Shown here piece by piece: positions 16,537 through 23,871 of a DNA stretch of 64,000 nt. Under the pieces are notes generated by a model, which was given only the letters and a program-made list of their open reading frames with translations, had not been told where the DNA came from and made no database searches. The position numbers and the translations under genes were made by a program. The stretch covers positions 2,046,001-2,110,000 of the forward strand of contig CAVVTG010000002.1 of NCBI GenBank assembly GCA_963751105.1, read 5' to 3'. The stretch comes from JACVRW01 sp963751105. GTDB lineage: Bacteria; Actinomycetota; Thermoleophilia; Solirubrobacterales; Thermoleophilaceae. Each line of letters starts with the position of its first letter. Position 1 is the stretch's first letter.

Positions 16537-16670
16537 GCCTGCGGGGTTAGCTGACGGGCTCGCGCTGAAAGAGCTGCGCTACGCGGACCTCCGCGACTCG
16601 CCCCAGGCCTTGCGGCCAACGGGTCCCCCACGCCCCGATTTTCCGCTTGGGGCCTCGGCTTCAGTGGACG
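16537..16670 (-). promoter_or_regulatory. c-di-AMP (ydaO/yuaA) riboswitch, second copy
   Basis: Minus-strand order of conserved blocks: CCACTGAAGCCGAGG, GGCGTGGGGGACCCG, GCCTGGGGCGAGTCGCGG, AGCTCTTTCAGCGCGAG, CCCGTCAGCTAACCCCGCAG. The 3' half (AGCTCTTTCAGCGCGAG and on) is essentially identical to the element at 383-512, while the middle stems differ, as expected for two members of one RNA class. A possible -10 (TAGCAT, minus strand) lies at 16681-16676 just upstream. Confidence 0.9.
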
Positions 16671-16706
16671 CGGCCATGCTAGCAGCACACAATACGGGCC
16701 GGACGG

Positions 16707-16732
16707 AAAAGCCCGCTGCGTGCGGGCGTTTT
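16707..16732. terminator. Bidirectional-looking intrinsic terminator
   Basis: AAAA-GCCCGC-loop-GCGGGC-G-TTTT hairpin (stem 16711-16716 with 16722-16727), flanked by A and T runs so it can act on either strand. On the minus strand it follows the cytochrome c gene (stop at 16799) and precedes the riboswitch leader, insulating the riboswitch from read-through. Confidence 0.65.
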
Positions 16733-16798
16733 GCAAGGGATCGCCCACGGAGGAGGATTTGGGCAGGTGTCGGCGACGCCCGAGCGCCGCGACGGGTC

Positions 16799-17284
16799 CT
16801 ACTGCCCGGCGACCTTGGACACGTACCCGGCCACGTCCTCGGCGTCCTCGCCGCGCAGGATGTTGACCGGCATCAGGTCCTGGCCCGAGCCGCCGTTCTT
16901 GATCGCGTTCAGCACGCGCTCCTCGGTGACCCCTCCGAGCTCGTCGAGGTCGGGGCCCTGCACCCCGCGCGCGTTGACGGCATCGAGGTTGTGGCATGCC
17001 GCGCAGCTCTGGACGAAGAGCTCCTTGCCTCGCTGGTCCGCCATCGTGACCTCCTCCGTCCGGAGGCTGCCGACCGCTCCCTCAGCCTCGCCTCGGGCCG
17101 CGATCACCACCGCGGGGACGGCCACGCCCAGAACCAGGAAGGCCACCACGACGGCGAAGCTGAACAGCCTCCCGCCGCGGCTCAGGTAGGCATCGCGCGC
17201 AGCCGAAGGGCCTCCCGAGAAGGCCACGAACAGCGCCAGGAGCCCGAGGACGACGAACGGCCCGAGGATGAACCAGACTTGCAT
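16799..17284 (-). CDS. Membrane-anchored c-type cytochrome
   Basis: 161 residues: an N-terminal span (VWFILGPFVVLGLLALFVAF), a second span (LFSFAVVVAFLVLGVAVPAVV), then a mono-heme cytochrome c domain with CAACH (LFVQSCAACHNLDAV). The distal Met ligand is probably in SGQDLMPVNIL, and the domain ends DVAGYVSKVAGQ. The heme domain faces the outside. Likely an electron carrier between respiratory complexes. Its maturation would need the Ccm-type genes found at 36-39 kb. Confidence 0.9.
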   Translation of the reverse strand: MQVWFILGPFVVLGLLALFVAFSGGPSAARDAYLSRGGRLFSFAVVVAFLVLGVAVPAVVIAARGEAEGAVGSLRTEEVTMADQRGKELFVQSCAACHNLDAVNARGVQGPDLDELGGVTEERVLNAIKNGGSGQDLMPVNILRGEDAEDVAGYVSKVAGQ

Positions 17285-17367
17285 CGCCGCGGCACTCTAC
17301 CGGCCGGACGCGACGCGGATGGCGGGCTGGCGCGCGACCCACCTGCACCCGCGCGCCATCCGGTGGG

Positions 17368-17802
17368 CTAGCTCGTGGCAGCGGCCCGGCGGGCCCGTTT
17401 CCAGCTTCCGTAGGCGGCGAAGATCTGATCGAGGCCGGGAAGCTGGTCGTCGTCGGCCGCCTGCTGCTGATAGTCGACCATCAGGAGCCGCTCGGGGCGG
17501 GCGTCCAGCGATTTGGCCACGTCACGGATGGCCCGGCAGATCACGGAGTCCGGGACGCTCTTCGCGCCTCCGGACCGTTTGGCCTCGTGCGCGAACACAC
17601 CGGCGGCGCTGCCGCGGGCGCCCGGCTCGGCGGACGGCTCCGGTCGTGCCCGCCCTGCGCCCACCAGAAGCCGGCAGTGCGGGCAGCGCTTCGGCGTCTT
17701 CGGCCATCCCAGACCGACTCGCTTCTCGATCAGCAGATGGCAGTGCGGGCAAAAGCCGTCGGCAATGCTCTCTGCAGGTGTCCGTTCCTTGAGCTCTGTC
17801 AT
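17368..17802 (-). CDS. Zinc-ribbon protein with HNH-associated-repeat-like helical domain
   Basis: 144 residues. Two CxxC knuckles (GFCPHCHLLIEK and KRCPHCRLLVG) form an N-terminal zinc ribbon. After a linker, VICRAIRDVAKSLDARPERL ... IFAAYGSWKRARRAAA resembles the small helical repeat often attached to HNH/homing endonucleases (pattern FGSWxxAxxxAG). No nuclease motif is present. A nucleic-acid-binding role is inferred. Located just before the rnpB terminator on the same strand. Confidence 0.7.
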   Translation of the reverse strand: MTELKERTPAESIADGFCPHCHLLIEKRVGLGWPKTPKRCPHCRLLVGAGRARPEPSAEPGARGSAAGVFAHEAKRSGGAKSVPDSVICRAIRDVAKSLDARPERLLMVDYQQQAADDDQLPGLDQIFAAYGSWKRARRAAATS

Positions 17803-17867
17803 CTCGTTTCTATCCCTCTCCTCCCTTCTCGCCTAGCCGTTTTCAGGCCAACGCAAACCCGCAAAAT

Positions 17868-17898
17868 GGAAAGGACCCCCAACCTGGGGGTCCTTTCC
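17868..17898 (-). terminator. Intrinsic terminator of rnpB
   Basis: A 13-base perfect stem (GGAAAGGACCCCC with GGGGGTCCTTTCC) around a 5-base loop, followed on the minus strand by ATTTTGC. It sits 2 bases beyond the predicted 3' end of RNase P RNA. Confidence 0.8.
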
Positions 17899-17899
17899 G

Positions 17900-18282
17900 T
17901 AGCCGTCCGTTAAGCCGGATTTTGTCGAGAGCAGCCATCCATCTCGCCCCGCGACCGTCACCGGTCGCTGAGCGGGGCCTTTCGGCCCTGCGGCCTACCT
18001 GGAGCTCGGCGGGCAGCGTCAGCGCTCCTGCTTGGCCTTGCACCGGGTGGGGTTTGCCTGGCCGCCGCGTCACCGCGGCGCCGGTGCGCTCTTACCGCAC
18101 CTTTTCACCCTTGCCGGCACCGGGCTCACGTGCGGCCCGGCACTTGGGCGGTTTGTTTCTGTGGCACTTTCCCGCGGGTTTCCCCGGGTCGGTCTCCCGA
18201 CCACCCTGCCCTGCGGTGTCCGGACTTTCCTCGAAGGGCCGGTTTTCTCCCCGACCTCCCCGCGGCTGCTTGGCCGGCTCAC
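17900..18282 (-). ncRNA. rnpB: RNase P RNA, bacterial class A
   Basis: Minus-strand landmarks in order: CGAGGAAAGTCCGGAC, CGCAGGGCAGGGTGGT, GGGAGACCGACCC, GTGCCACAGAAAC, AAGGGTGAAAAGGTGCGGTA, AGAGCGCACC, GGCAAACCCC, GGATGGCTGCT, GACAAAATCCGGCTTA. The ends pair as P1 (AGCCGGCC with GGACGGCT, one mismatch). This is the catalytic RNA that matures tRNA 5' ends. The terminator follows directly. Confidence 0.96.
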
Positions 18283-18317
18283 CAATGGTAGGGGCGATGG
18301 GTGAGCGTGGCCACTTC

Positions 18318-18335
18318 TGTGACGAACGGCTCACA
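18318..18335. promoter_or_regulatory. Palindrome TGTGACGAACGGCTCACA, shared with 25415-25432
   Basis: TGTGA-N8-TCACA arms. Sixteen of eighteen bases, including the central CGAAC, match the element at 25415-25432, and the following CTGGG/CAGGG is also similar. Lies in the gap between rnpB (minus) and the hypothetical gene at 18466 (plus). Looks like a regulator binding site of CRP/FNR-like shape. The factor is unknown. Confidence 0.5.
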
Positions 18336-18465
18336 CTGGGCGGGCCCGACCCAGAACACTGATGCCGGGCGAGCGGATCTCGGCGCGAACGGAATCGCAG
18401 AGCAGTACCGGGTCCGCCGTCACGCCCTCAAACCGGAACGGATTCAGGAAATCGAGGTAACGGAA

Positions 18466-18789
18466 ATGCCGCCCGCCCCCTCCCCCCTCAGCGCTCCCTC
18501 GCGCGACGAGCACGTCGCCACCCGGCCATCCGCGGCGGCCCATTCATTCGGTCCGATCCGCCCGGATCGCCTGACCGTCTGGCCGATCGACGACGGGAGC
18601 TTTGGAATCCACGTGCGCTGGTGCGGCCGCGAGTGCATTCTGCGCGCCGTGGTGGTGCGCCGGCTGCTCACGGAAGCGGGCTTTCCCGCCACCGCCGGCA
18701 ACTCCATCGACGGGCGGACCTGGGAGGTCGACGTCTCCCCGGTTCCGGCCGACAAGGTCGCCGAGGTGATCGAAGCTTTCATCTGGTAG
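18466..18789 (+). CDS. Hypothetical protein
   Basis: 107 residues. A flexible Pro/Ser-rich N-terminus precedes a compact domain (RLTVWPIDDGSFGIHVRWCG, RECILRAVVVRRLLTEAGFP, TWEVDVSPVPADKVAEVIEA). ATG 18466 is chosen because GAGG lies about 8 bases upstream; the frame is open to 18301 but that part overlaps the rnpB promoter side. No family recognised. A shared palindrome lies 130 bases upstream. Confidence 0.6.
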   Translation: MPPAPSPLSAPSRDEHVATRPSAAAHSFGPIRPDRLTVWPIDDGSFGIHVRWCGRECILRAVVVRRLLTEAGFPATAGNSIDGRTWEVDVSPVPADKVAEVIEAFIW

Positions 18790-18886
18790 CGCCTTCCCTC
18801 CGGGCGCACCTACCGAGCCGAGGGGCTGCGCGGGCTCCACCCCCCGCCCGCGTGGCCCTGACCCTCGGCAATCACCCGAAGCAGAA

Positions 18887-19120
18887 TCAGCTCAGGCGCG
18901 AGCCACAGTCTCCGCACTCCCCGTGCCCGGTACCGCGGTCGCCCTCGGTACGCGCCATCCGCGACCGGCACACCGGGCATACGGCCACGCCACAGGCCTG
19001 CAGTGAGCGCCAGGCCCGAGCGAGCCGTTCCTCGAGTGTCCCGCTCCCGCCGTCCACCGGGCTCAACTCGCCGGACTCGGCGAACAGGCGGGCGGGCGAT
19101 TCCAGCAACGCCGTGGTCAT
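18887..19120 (-). CDS. Small zinc-ribbon protein coupled to lexA
   Basis: 77 residues. A helical N-terminus (MTTALLESPARLFAES, LEERLARAWRSLQACG) is followed by a four-Cys ribbon: AVCPVCRSRM ... GECGDCGSRLS. Its ATG overlaps the lexA stop (ATGA, 19120-19117), so it is translationally coupled to lexA and transcribed from the SOS-regulated promoter. I recognise no family. Candidate SOS-response accessory protein by context only. Confidence 0.7.
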   Translation of the reverse strand: MTTALLESPARLFAESGELSPVDGGSGTLEERLARAWRSLQACGVAVCPVCRSRMARTEGDRGTGHGECGDCGSRLS

Positions 19121-19731
19121 GACACCCTCCTGCACACACCGACCACGCGGCCGACCAGCGTGACGTCGCGGCTGCGAATCGGCTCGAGTGCGTCGTTCTC
19201 CGGCTGCAGGCGCACCTGGTCCTTCTCCTTGTAGAAGCGCTTGACCGTGGCCTCGTCGCCCAGCAGGGCCACCACGATCTCGCCGTCGGAGGCCGTCTTC
19301 TGAGGGCGCACGACCACGTAGTCGCCCTCGAAGATGCCGGCGTTGATCATCGAGTCGCCCTTGACGCGTAGGACGAACTCGCCCTCGTCGCCGCCCGCGA
19401 TCTGAGGTACCGGCACGTACTCTTCGATGTTCTCGTCGGCGAGCACGGGATGGCCGGCCGCCACCTGGCCCACCACGGGAAGGCCTGACGGCACGACGGC
19501 CGCCTTGGCCCGGTCGACCAGGACCTCGATCGCCCGTGGCTTGGTCGGGTCCCGCCGCAGCATGCCGAGCTTCTCCAGATTGGCCAGATGCGCGTGCACC
19601 GTCGACGACGAGGTGAGCCCGATCGCCTTGCCGATGTCGCGCACGGTGGGCGGATAGCCGTGCTCCGCCCCGTACTGCTTGACGTAGTCGAATATCTCCC
19701 GCTGTCGCTTGGTCAGGTTCAGCTCGACCAT
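19117..19731 (-). CDS. lexA: LexA SOS repressor
   Basis: 204 residues. N-terminal winged helix (LTKRQREIFDYVKQYGAEHG, YPPTVRDIGKAIGLTSSSTV). The Ala-Gly self-cleavage site is in GQVAAGHPVLAD, the catalytic Ser in RVKGDSMINAGI and the catalytic Lys in VALLGDEATVKRFYKE. The start is ATG 19731 with GGGAGG seven bases upstream. Autoregulated through the SOS box at 19769-19782. Second gene of the operon is the zinc-ribbon gene. Confidence 0.97.
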   Translation of the reverse strand: MVELNLTKRQREIFDYVKQYGAEHGYPPTVRDIGKAIGLTSSSTVHAHLANLEKLGMLRRDPTKPRAIEVLVDRAKAAVVPSGLPVVGQVAAGHPVLADENIEEYVPVPQIAGGDEGEFVLRVKGDSMINAGIFEGDYVVVRPQKTASDGEIVVALLGDEATVKRFYKEKDQVRLQPENDALEPIRSRDVTLVGRVVGVCRRVS

Positions 19732-19768
19732 CAGGACCTCCCGCGGACGCTGTTTCGCTTGCCTGATT

Positions 19769-19782
19769 CGAACATGTGTTCG
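19769..19782. promoter_or_regulatory. SOS box (LexA operator)
   Basis: CGAACATGTGTTCG, matching the Gram-positive/actinobacterial SOS-box arms CGAAC-N4-GTTCG. Centred 44 bases upstream of the lexA ATG. Confidence 0.92.
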
Positions 19783-19858
19783 CAGAGTATCCCGGGTGTC
19801 GGACGGCATCAAGCCCAGGGGGCAATCGCACACCCGGCTCTATACTCAGCGCCCTGAC

Positions 19859-19944
<86 letters not shown>

Positions 19945-20003
19945 CTGAAGCGACCGGAAGCCGGGGTCGGTGGACGCCGGCACACGCCGCTGCGTGCCTC
20001 TCG

Positions 20004-21062
20004 ATGAGCCCCTCCGCCTCGCCGGACATCCTGCTGGTCTCGCTCGGCACCACGCTCGGCTGGCGCCACACCGACCGGGTGTTCGTCGAGCAGATCCGCT
20101 CGGCCGGGGTGAGCGTCGAAGCGATCTCGGTGGGCTTCGGCCTGGCCACGCGACTGAGGCGCGGGTATCCGGTCAACGACCTGGTCGAGATGCACGCGGT
20201 GCGCCGCGCCACCCGGGCGGGGGTCGAGCGGCTCCGGCCGCGGGCGCTGATCGTCTCCACCACCACCGCGGCCATGCTGCTGCCGAAGCTCGACGTGCCC
20301 TACGGCGGTCCGACTGGACGCGCCCGCGCGCATGAACCGCCCGGCGCCAGCAACGCTCCGCTCCATGCCCTCGAACGCCGCGGGCTCGCGCGAGCGACGC
20401 TCGTGCTCCCACTCAGTGAGGCCGCGCGGGCGGAGCTCCCGGAGGGCGCCGCTCCGGCGGTGGTGGTGTCTCCGCCGATCGAAGCATCTGGGCCGTCCGC
20501 CCGCGGCGAGCGCGAGCGGGTGGCGGTGGCCTACGTGCCCGACCCCAAGGCCAAGGGCCTCGACATCCTCGTGGCCGGCTGGTCCGCCGCGGCCGTGCCG
20601 GAGGCGCGACTCGAGGTGTACGGCCTCGCTCCCGAGACGGCTCGCGCCCACCTGCGCCGCACCGGCGTCCCCGAGCCGGCCACCCTCGATCTGAAGGGCA
20701 CCGTGCCCGCCGCGGAGTTCCGCGCGCAGATGCGGCACGCCCACGTGTACGCCGCGGGGGCGCGCTGGGAGGACTTCGGGCAGGCGCCGCTCGAGGCGCT
20801 GGCCGACGGCGCTCTGGTGGCCACCGTGCCGTCGGGCGGTCCGTTCGAGGCGCTGAGGATCGCGCGGCAGCTGGAGCCGGAGCTCGTGGCCTCGCGGATC
20901 GACGGCGCCGCGCTGGCGCCGGCCATCCGTGCCGCGTTCGCCCTCGGCCCGGAGCGCGTGGACGCCTATCGCGGTCGGGTCGGCGAGCTCCTGCGGCCCC
21001 TGCGCGCGGAGGTGGTCCAGAGGACGGTGGCCGAGCAGGTGCTGCCGCGCCTCCTGCGCTGA
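20004..21062 (+). CDS. Glycosyltransferase-like protein (GT-B fold)
   Basis: 352 residues starting ATG 20004, 59 bases after the tRNA. The C-terminal half looks like GT4-type: VAYVPDPKAKGLDILVAGWS, RLEVYGLAP, HAHVYAAGARWEDFGQAPLE, with the acidic EDFGQAPLEAL replacing the usual ExFG-EA motif. The N-terminal half (DILLVSLGTTLGWRHTDRVF) is the acceptor-side Rossmann fold. Sugar and acceptor unknown. Confidence 0.78.
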   Translation: MSPSASPDILLVSLGTTLGWRHTDRVFVEQIRSAGVSVEAISVGFGLATRLRRGYPVNDLVEMHAVRRATRAGVERLRPRALIVSTTTAAMLLPKLDVPYGGPTGRARAHEPPGASNAPLHALERRGLARATLVLPLSEAARAELPEGAAPAVVVSPPIEASGPSARGERERVAVAYVPDPKAKGLDILVAGWSAAAVPEARLEVYGLAPETARAHLRRTGVPEPATLDLKGTVPAAEFRAQMRHAHVYAAGARWEDFGQAPLEALADGALVATVPSGGPFEALRIARQLEPELVASRIDGAALAPAIRAAFALGPERVDAYRGRVGELLRPLRAEVVQRTVAEQVLPRLLR

Positions 21063-21120
21063 CCGTTACAGAGTCCTTACGCCCGGCGGCGCGCCCGCCG
21101 AGGGGTGCCAGACTCCGAGG

Positions 21121-21814
21121 ATGAGCCCAGCCGCGCGCGGCTCCGTTCTCGTCGTGGACGACGAGCCCACCGTCACCGACGTCCTGTCGCGCTACCTCGA
21201 GCATGCCGGCTACTCGGCGCACGTGGCCGCCGACGGGCCGAGCGCGCTCGAGGTCGCCAACGAGATCCACCCGGACCTGGTGGTGCTCGATCTGATGATG
21301 CCTGGCATGGACGGCCTCGAGGTGATGCGCCGGCTGCACGAGCGTGAGCGGGTGTCGGTCATCCTGCTGACGGCCAAGGGCGAGCCGTCCGACCGGATCG
21401 CCGGCCTGCGCCGGGGAGCGGACGACTACGTGGTCAAGCCGTTCTCCCCCGGCGAGCTGGTGGCCCGCGTGGACGCGGTGCTGCGCCGCGCCGACAATGC
21501 TCCGGAGCCGAGCAGAGCCGATCGTCTTCGGGGATCTGACGCTCGATCCCGCGGCCCGCCGCGTGACCCTTGGCGACCGCGAGGTGGCCCTGACGGTGCT
21601 CGAGTACGACCTGCTCCTGCACCTGGCGCGCCATCCCGGCCAGGTCTTCTCGCGCGACCAGCTGATGGACTCCGTGTGGCAGTACAGCTTCTACACCGAC
21701 ACCTCGACCGTCACCGTGCACATGCGCCGCCTGCGGGCGAAGATCGAGGACGATCCCTCCCATCCCCGGCGGCTCCAGACCGTGTGGGGAGTGGGCTACC
21801 GGTTCCAGCCGTGA
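21121..21814 (+). CDS. OmpR/PhoB-family response regulator, apparent frameshift between domains
   Basis: The receiver domain starts at ATG 21121: SVLVVDDEPTVTDVLSRYLE, phosphoacceptor Asp in LVVLDLMMPGMDGLEV, switch residues ILLTAKGE, and ADDYVVKPFSPGELVARV. Near 21505-21520 the frame moves by one surplus base into the winged-helix domain (EPIVFGDLTLDPAARRV, LEYDLLLHLARHPGQVFSRD, TVTVHMRRLRAKIE, VWGVGYRF). As given, the receiver frame runs on without a stop into the histidine-kinase gene. A direct repeat of TTAC with 11-base spacing at 21064 and 21075 could be the autoregulatory site. Partner kinase overlaps by GTGA. Confidence 0.82.
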
Positions 21815-22869
21815 CGCCCGTGCGCGGGCTCGCGGGTCTCGCCCTGGCCGCCGCCGCGGCCGGACTCGTGCTCGGTCTCGTCTATGCGCCGCGGGACGGC
21901 CTGTTGATGTTCCTGTTCCTGCTCGCCTCCGGCGCGCCGGTGATCCTGGCCGCCCACGCGCTGGTGCGCCGCCGGCCCCCGAGCGGCTCGCTCGCCCGCC
22001 AGTTCGCAATCGCCCTGGCCGCGACCGTCTGCCTCGTGACCGCCGGCGTGGTCGTCGTGGCCCTGCTCATGTTCATCTCCGGGCACGACGCGCTCGTGAT
22101 GGTCCTCCTCGTCCTGCTCGCGGGAGGTCTCACGGCCTACTCCACCCTCCTCCTGTCACGCGAAGTGATCGCCCAGCGCGACGCCGGCGAGGCCGCGCGC
22201 CGCGACCTGGTGGCCGCGGTGAGCCACGACCTGCGCACCCCGCTCACGTCGCTGCGCCTGCTCGCCGACGCGGTTGAGGACGACATGGTGGACCCCGCCA
22301 CGCGCCGCCGCTACCTCGAGCAGATGTCCGTGCACATCGATTCGCTGTCCGGGCTGATCGAGGACCTGTTCGAGCTGTCGAGGCTCGAGGCGGGAGACAT
22401 CGAGTGGTCGATGGAGCAGGTGCGGCTGGACGAGTTGGTTGAGGAGACGGTGGCGGCGATGCGCGCCCAGGCCGAGGCCGGCGGGGTGGCGGTGAGCTCA
22501 TCCGTGCCCGACGGCCTGGCCGCCCCACGGGCCAACCCCGAGAAGCTCCAGCGGGTGCTGTTCAACCTGATCCAGAACGCGATTCGCCACACCCCGGCCG
22601 ACGGCAGCGTGACCGTGCTGGCCGAGTCCAACGGCGCCGGCGTGGAGATCGAGGTCGCCGACAACGGGCGCGGGCTCTCACCCGAGGAGCGCGAGCACGC
22701 CTTCGAGCCGTTCTACCGGGGAGGCGACGGCGCCGCCCGTTCTCCGGGCGAGGGCACCGGCCTCGGCCTGACCATCTGCCGGGCGATCGTGGAGGCCCAC
22801 GGTGGCGAGATCTGGGTTGCGGACTCGGTCAGGGGAGCCCGCGTGCGGATGCGCCTGCCGCGGAGCTAG
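21811..22869 (+). CDS. Sensor histidine kinase
   Basis: 352 residues. GTG start at 21811 overlaps the regulator's stop. Four membrane spans in the first ~120 residues (GLAGLALAAAAAGLVLGLVY, LLMFLFLLASGAPVILAAHA, FAIALAATVCLVTAGVVVVA, LVMVLLVLLAGGLTAY) with almost no external loop. Then H box RDLVAAVSHDLRTPLTSLRL (His139), N box LFNLIQNAIRHTP, G1 VADNGRGLSPEE and G2 GEGTGLGLTICRAI. The short sensor suggests intramembrane or envelope-stress sensing. Partner of the upstream OmpR-type regulator. Confidence 0.93.
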   Translation: MTPVRGLAGLALAAAAAGLVLGLVYAPRDGLLMFLFLLASGAPVILAAHALVRRRPPSGSLARQFAIALAATVCLVTAGVVVVALLMFISGHDALVMVLLVLLAGGLTAYSTLLLSREVIAQRDAGEAARRDLVAAVSHDLRTPLTSLRLLADAVEDDMVDPATRRRYLEQMSVHIDSLSGLIEDLFELSRLEAGDIEWSMEQVRLDELVEETVAAMRAQAEAGGVAVSSSVPDGLAAPRANPEKLQRVLFNLIQNAIRHTPADGSVTVLAESNGAGVEIEVADNGRGLSPEEREHAFEPFYRGGDGAARSPGEGTGLGLTICRAIVEAHGGEIWVADSVRGARVRMRLPRS

Positions 22870-23792
22870 GAGGCCCGGCTCTCGAGCGCGGCCGCGTGGC
22901 GCTGCGGCGCGCCGCCGGTCTGACGCTCGACCTGGCGCTCGGGCGTGATTCGCACCACGTTGCGCGCCAGCCCCAGCTTCTCCATCCCCGAGATCACGAT
23001 CGCGGACGGATCGATCTCCCAGCGCTTGAGGCCGTGCGAGGCCGAGCGGGGGAAGGCGTGGTGGTTGTGGTGCCAGGACTCGCCGAAGGACGGAAGGGCG
23101 AGCCAGAAGACGTTGCGCGACTGGTCGTCGGTCTCGAAACGGCGGCTGCCCAGGAAGTGGCAGACGGAGTTGACGCTCCAGGTGATGTGGTGCACCAGGA
23201 AGACGCGCACGAGGCCGCCCCACAGAAGGCCGGTGACCGCGCCGAGAAGAGTGCCCGTGAGTAGCCAGCCGGCGAGCGCCGGAACGAGCAGGCTCAGCAG
23301 GACGATCACCGGGAAGCGCCGGTTGATCAGGCGCATGCCCCGGTCCTCGGCCAAGTCGCGAGCGTACTTACGCCCGGCCTGGCCCTGGTGCTCGAGCAGC
23401 CAGCCGACGTGGGCGTGCCAGAGGCCACGGAACACCGAGCCCACGCCCTCTCCGTGCCCGACGTGGGGGCTGTGCGGATCGCCCTCCTCGTCGGAGTGCG
23501 CGTGGTGCTTGCGGTGGTCGGCCACCCAGTTGATCACCGGGCCCTGCACGGCCATCGAGCCCAGCACGGCGAAGGTGTACTCCACGGGCTTCGCCACCTG
23601 GAAGGAGCGGTGGGTGAGCAGCCGGTGGAAGCCGACGGTCACGCCCAGGCCGGTGAGCACGTACATCACCGCGAGGATCGCGAGGTCGGTGGCCGAGACC
23701 ACGCTGTTCCACAGCAGCACGATTGCGGCGATGGTCGCGACGAAGGGGAGTACGACGGCCCCGAGGTTGACGTACTTCTCGATCCTGGACAT
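22866..23792 (-). CDS. Acyl-CoA/acyl-lipid delta-9-type fatty acid desaturase
   Basis: 308 residues with the three histidine boxes of the membrane di-iron desaturases: GFHRLLTHRSF, ADHRKHHAHSDEEGDPHSPH and ESWHHNHHAFPRSASHGL. Spans include VVLPFVATIAAIVLLWNSVV, LAILAVMYVLTGLGV and IVLLSLLVPALAGWLLTG. Introduces a double bond into a saturated acyl chain, using oxygen and an electron donor. Divergent from a PucR-type regulator, an arrangement seen elsewhere in actinobacteria and probably regulatory. Confidence 0.93.
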   Translation of the reverse strand: MSRIEKYVNLGAVVLPFVATIAAIVLLWNSVVSATDLAILAVMYVLTGLGVTVGFHRLLTHRSFQVAKPVEYTFAVLGSMAVQGPVINWVADHRKHHAHSDEEGDPHSPHVGHGEGVGSVFRGLWHAHVGWLLEHQGQAGRKYARDLAEDRGMRLINRRFPVIVLLSLLVPALAGWLLTGTLLGAVTGLLWGGLVRVFLVHHITWSVNSVCHFLGSRRFETDDQSRNVFWLALPSFGESWHHNHHAFPRSASHGLKRWEIDPSAIVISGMEKLGLARNVVRITPERQVERQTGGAPQRHAAALESRAS

Positions 23793-23849
23793 TGGCAGAA
23801 GGATATGTGCGGCAAGACCGATGTACTACGGTTCAATCCGCAGTTATGA

Positions 23850-23871
23850 ACTCAATTCTTATCATTTGAGT
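23850..23871. promoter_or_regulatory. Inverted repeat between desaturase and pucR genes
   Basis: ACTCAA-N10-TTGAGT (perfect arms). A second weaker repeat GGTTCA...TGAACT spans 23830-23851. The whole gap is AT-richer than its surroundings. Likely operator for the adjacent PucR-type regulator, overlapping its first codon if the GTG at 23870 is the true start. Confidence 0.5.

Noticed and set aside
17922..18362. Open frames on both strands across 17.9-18.3 kb
   Set aside because: They lie on RNase P RNA, whose conserved blocks account for the sequence.
18301..18465. Longer start of the hypothetical gene at 18466
   Set aside because: The extension covers the palindrome at 18318 and the rnpB promoter side, has no ribosome-binding site, and reads as low-complexity sequence.
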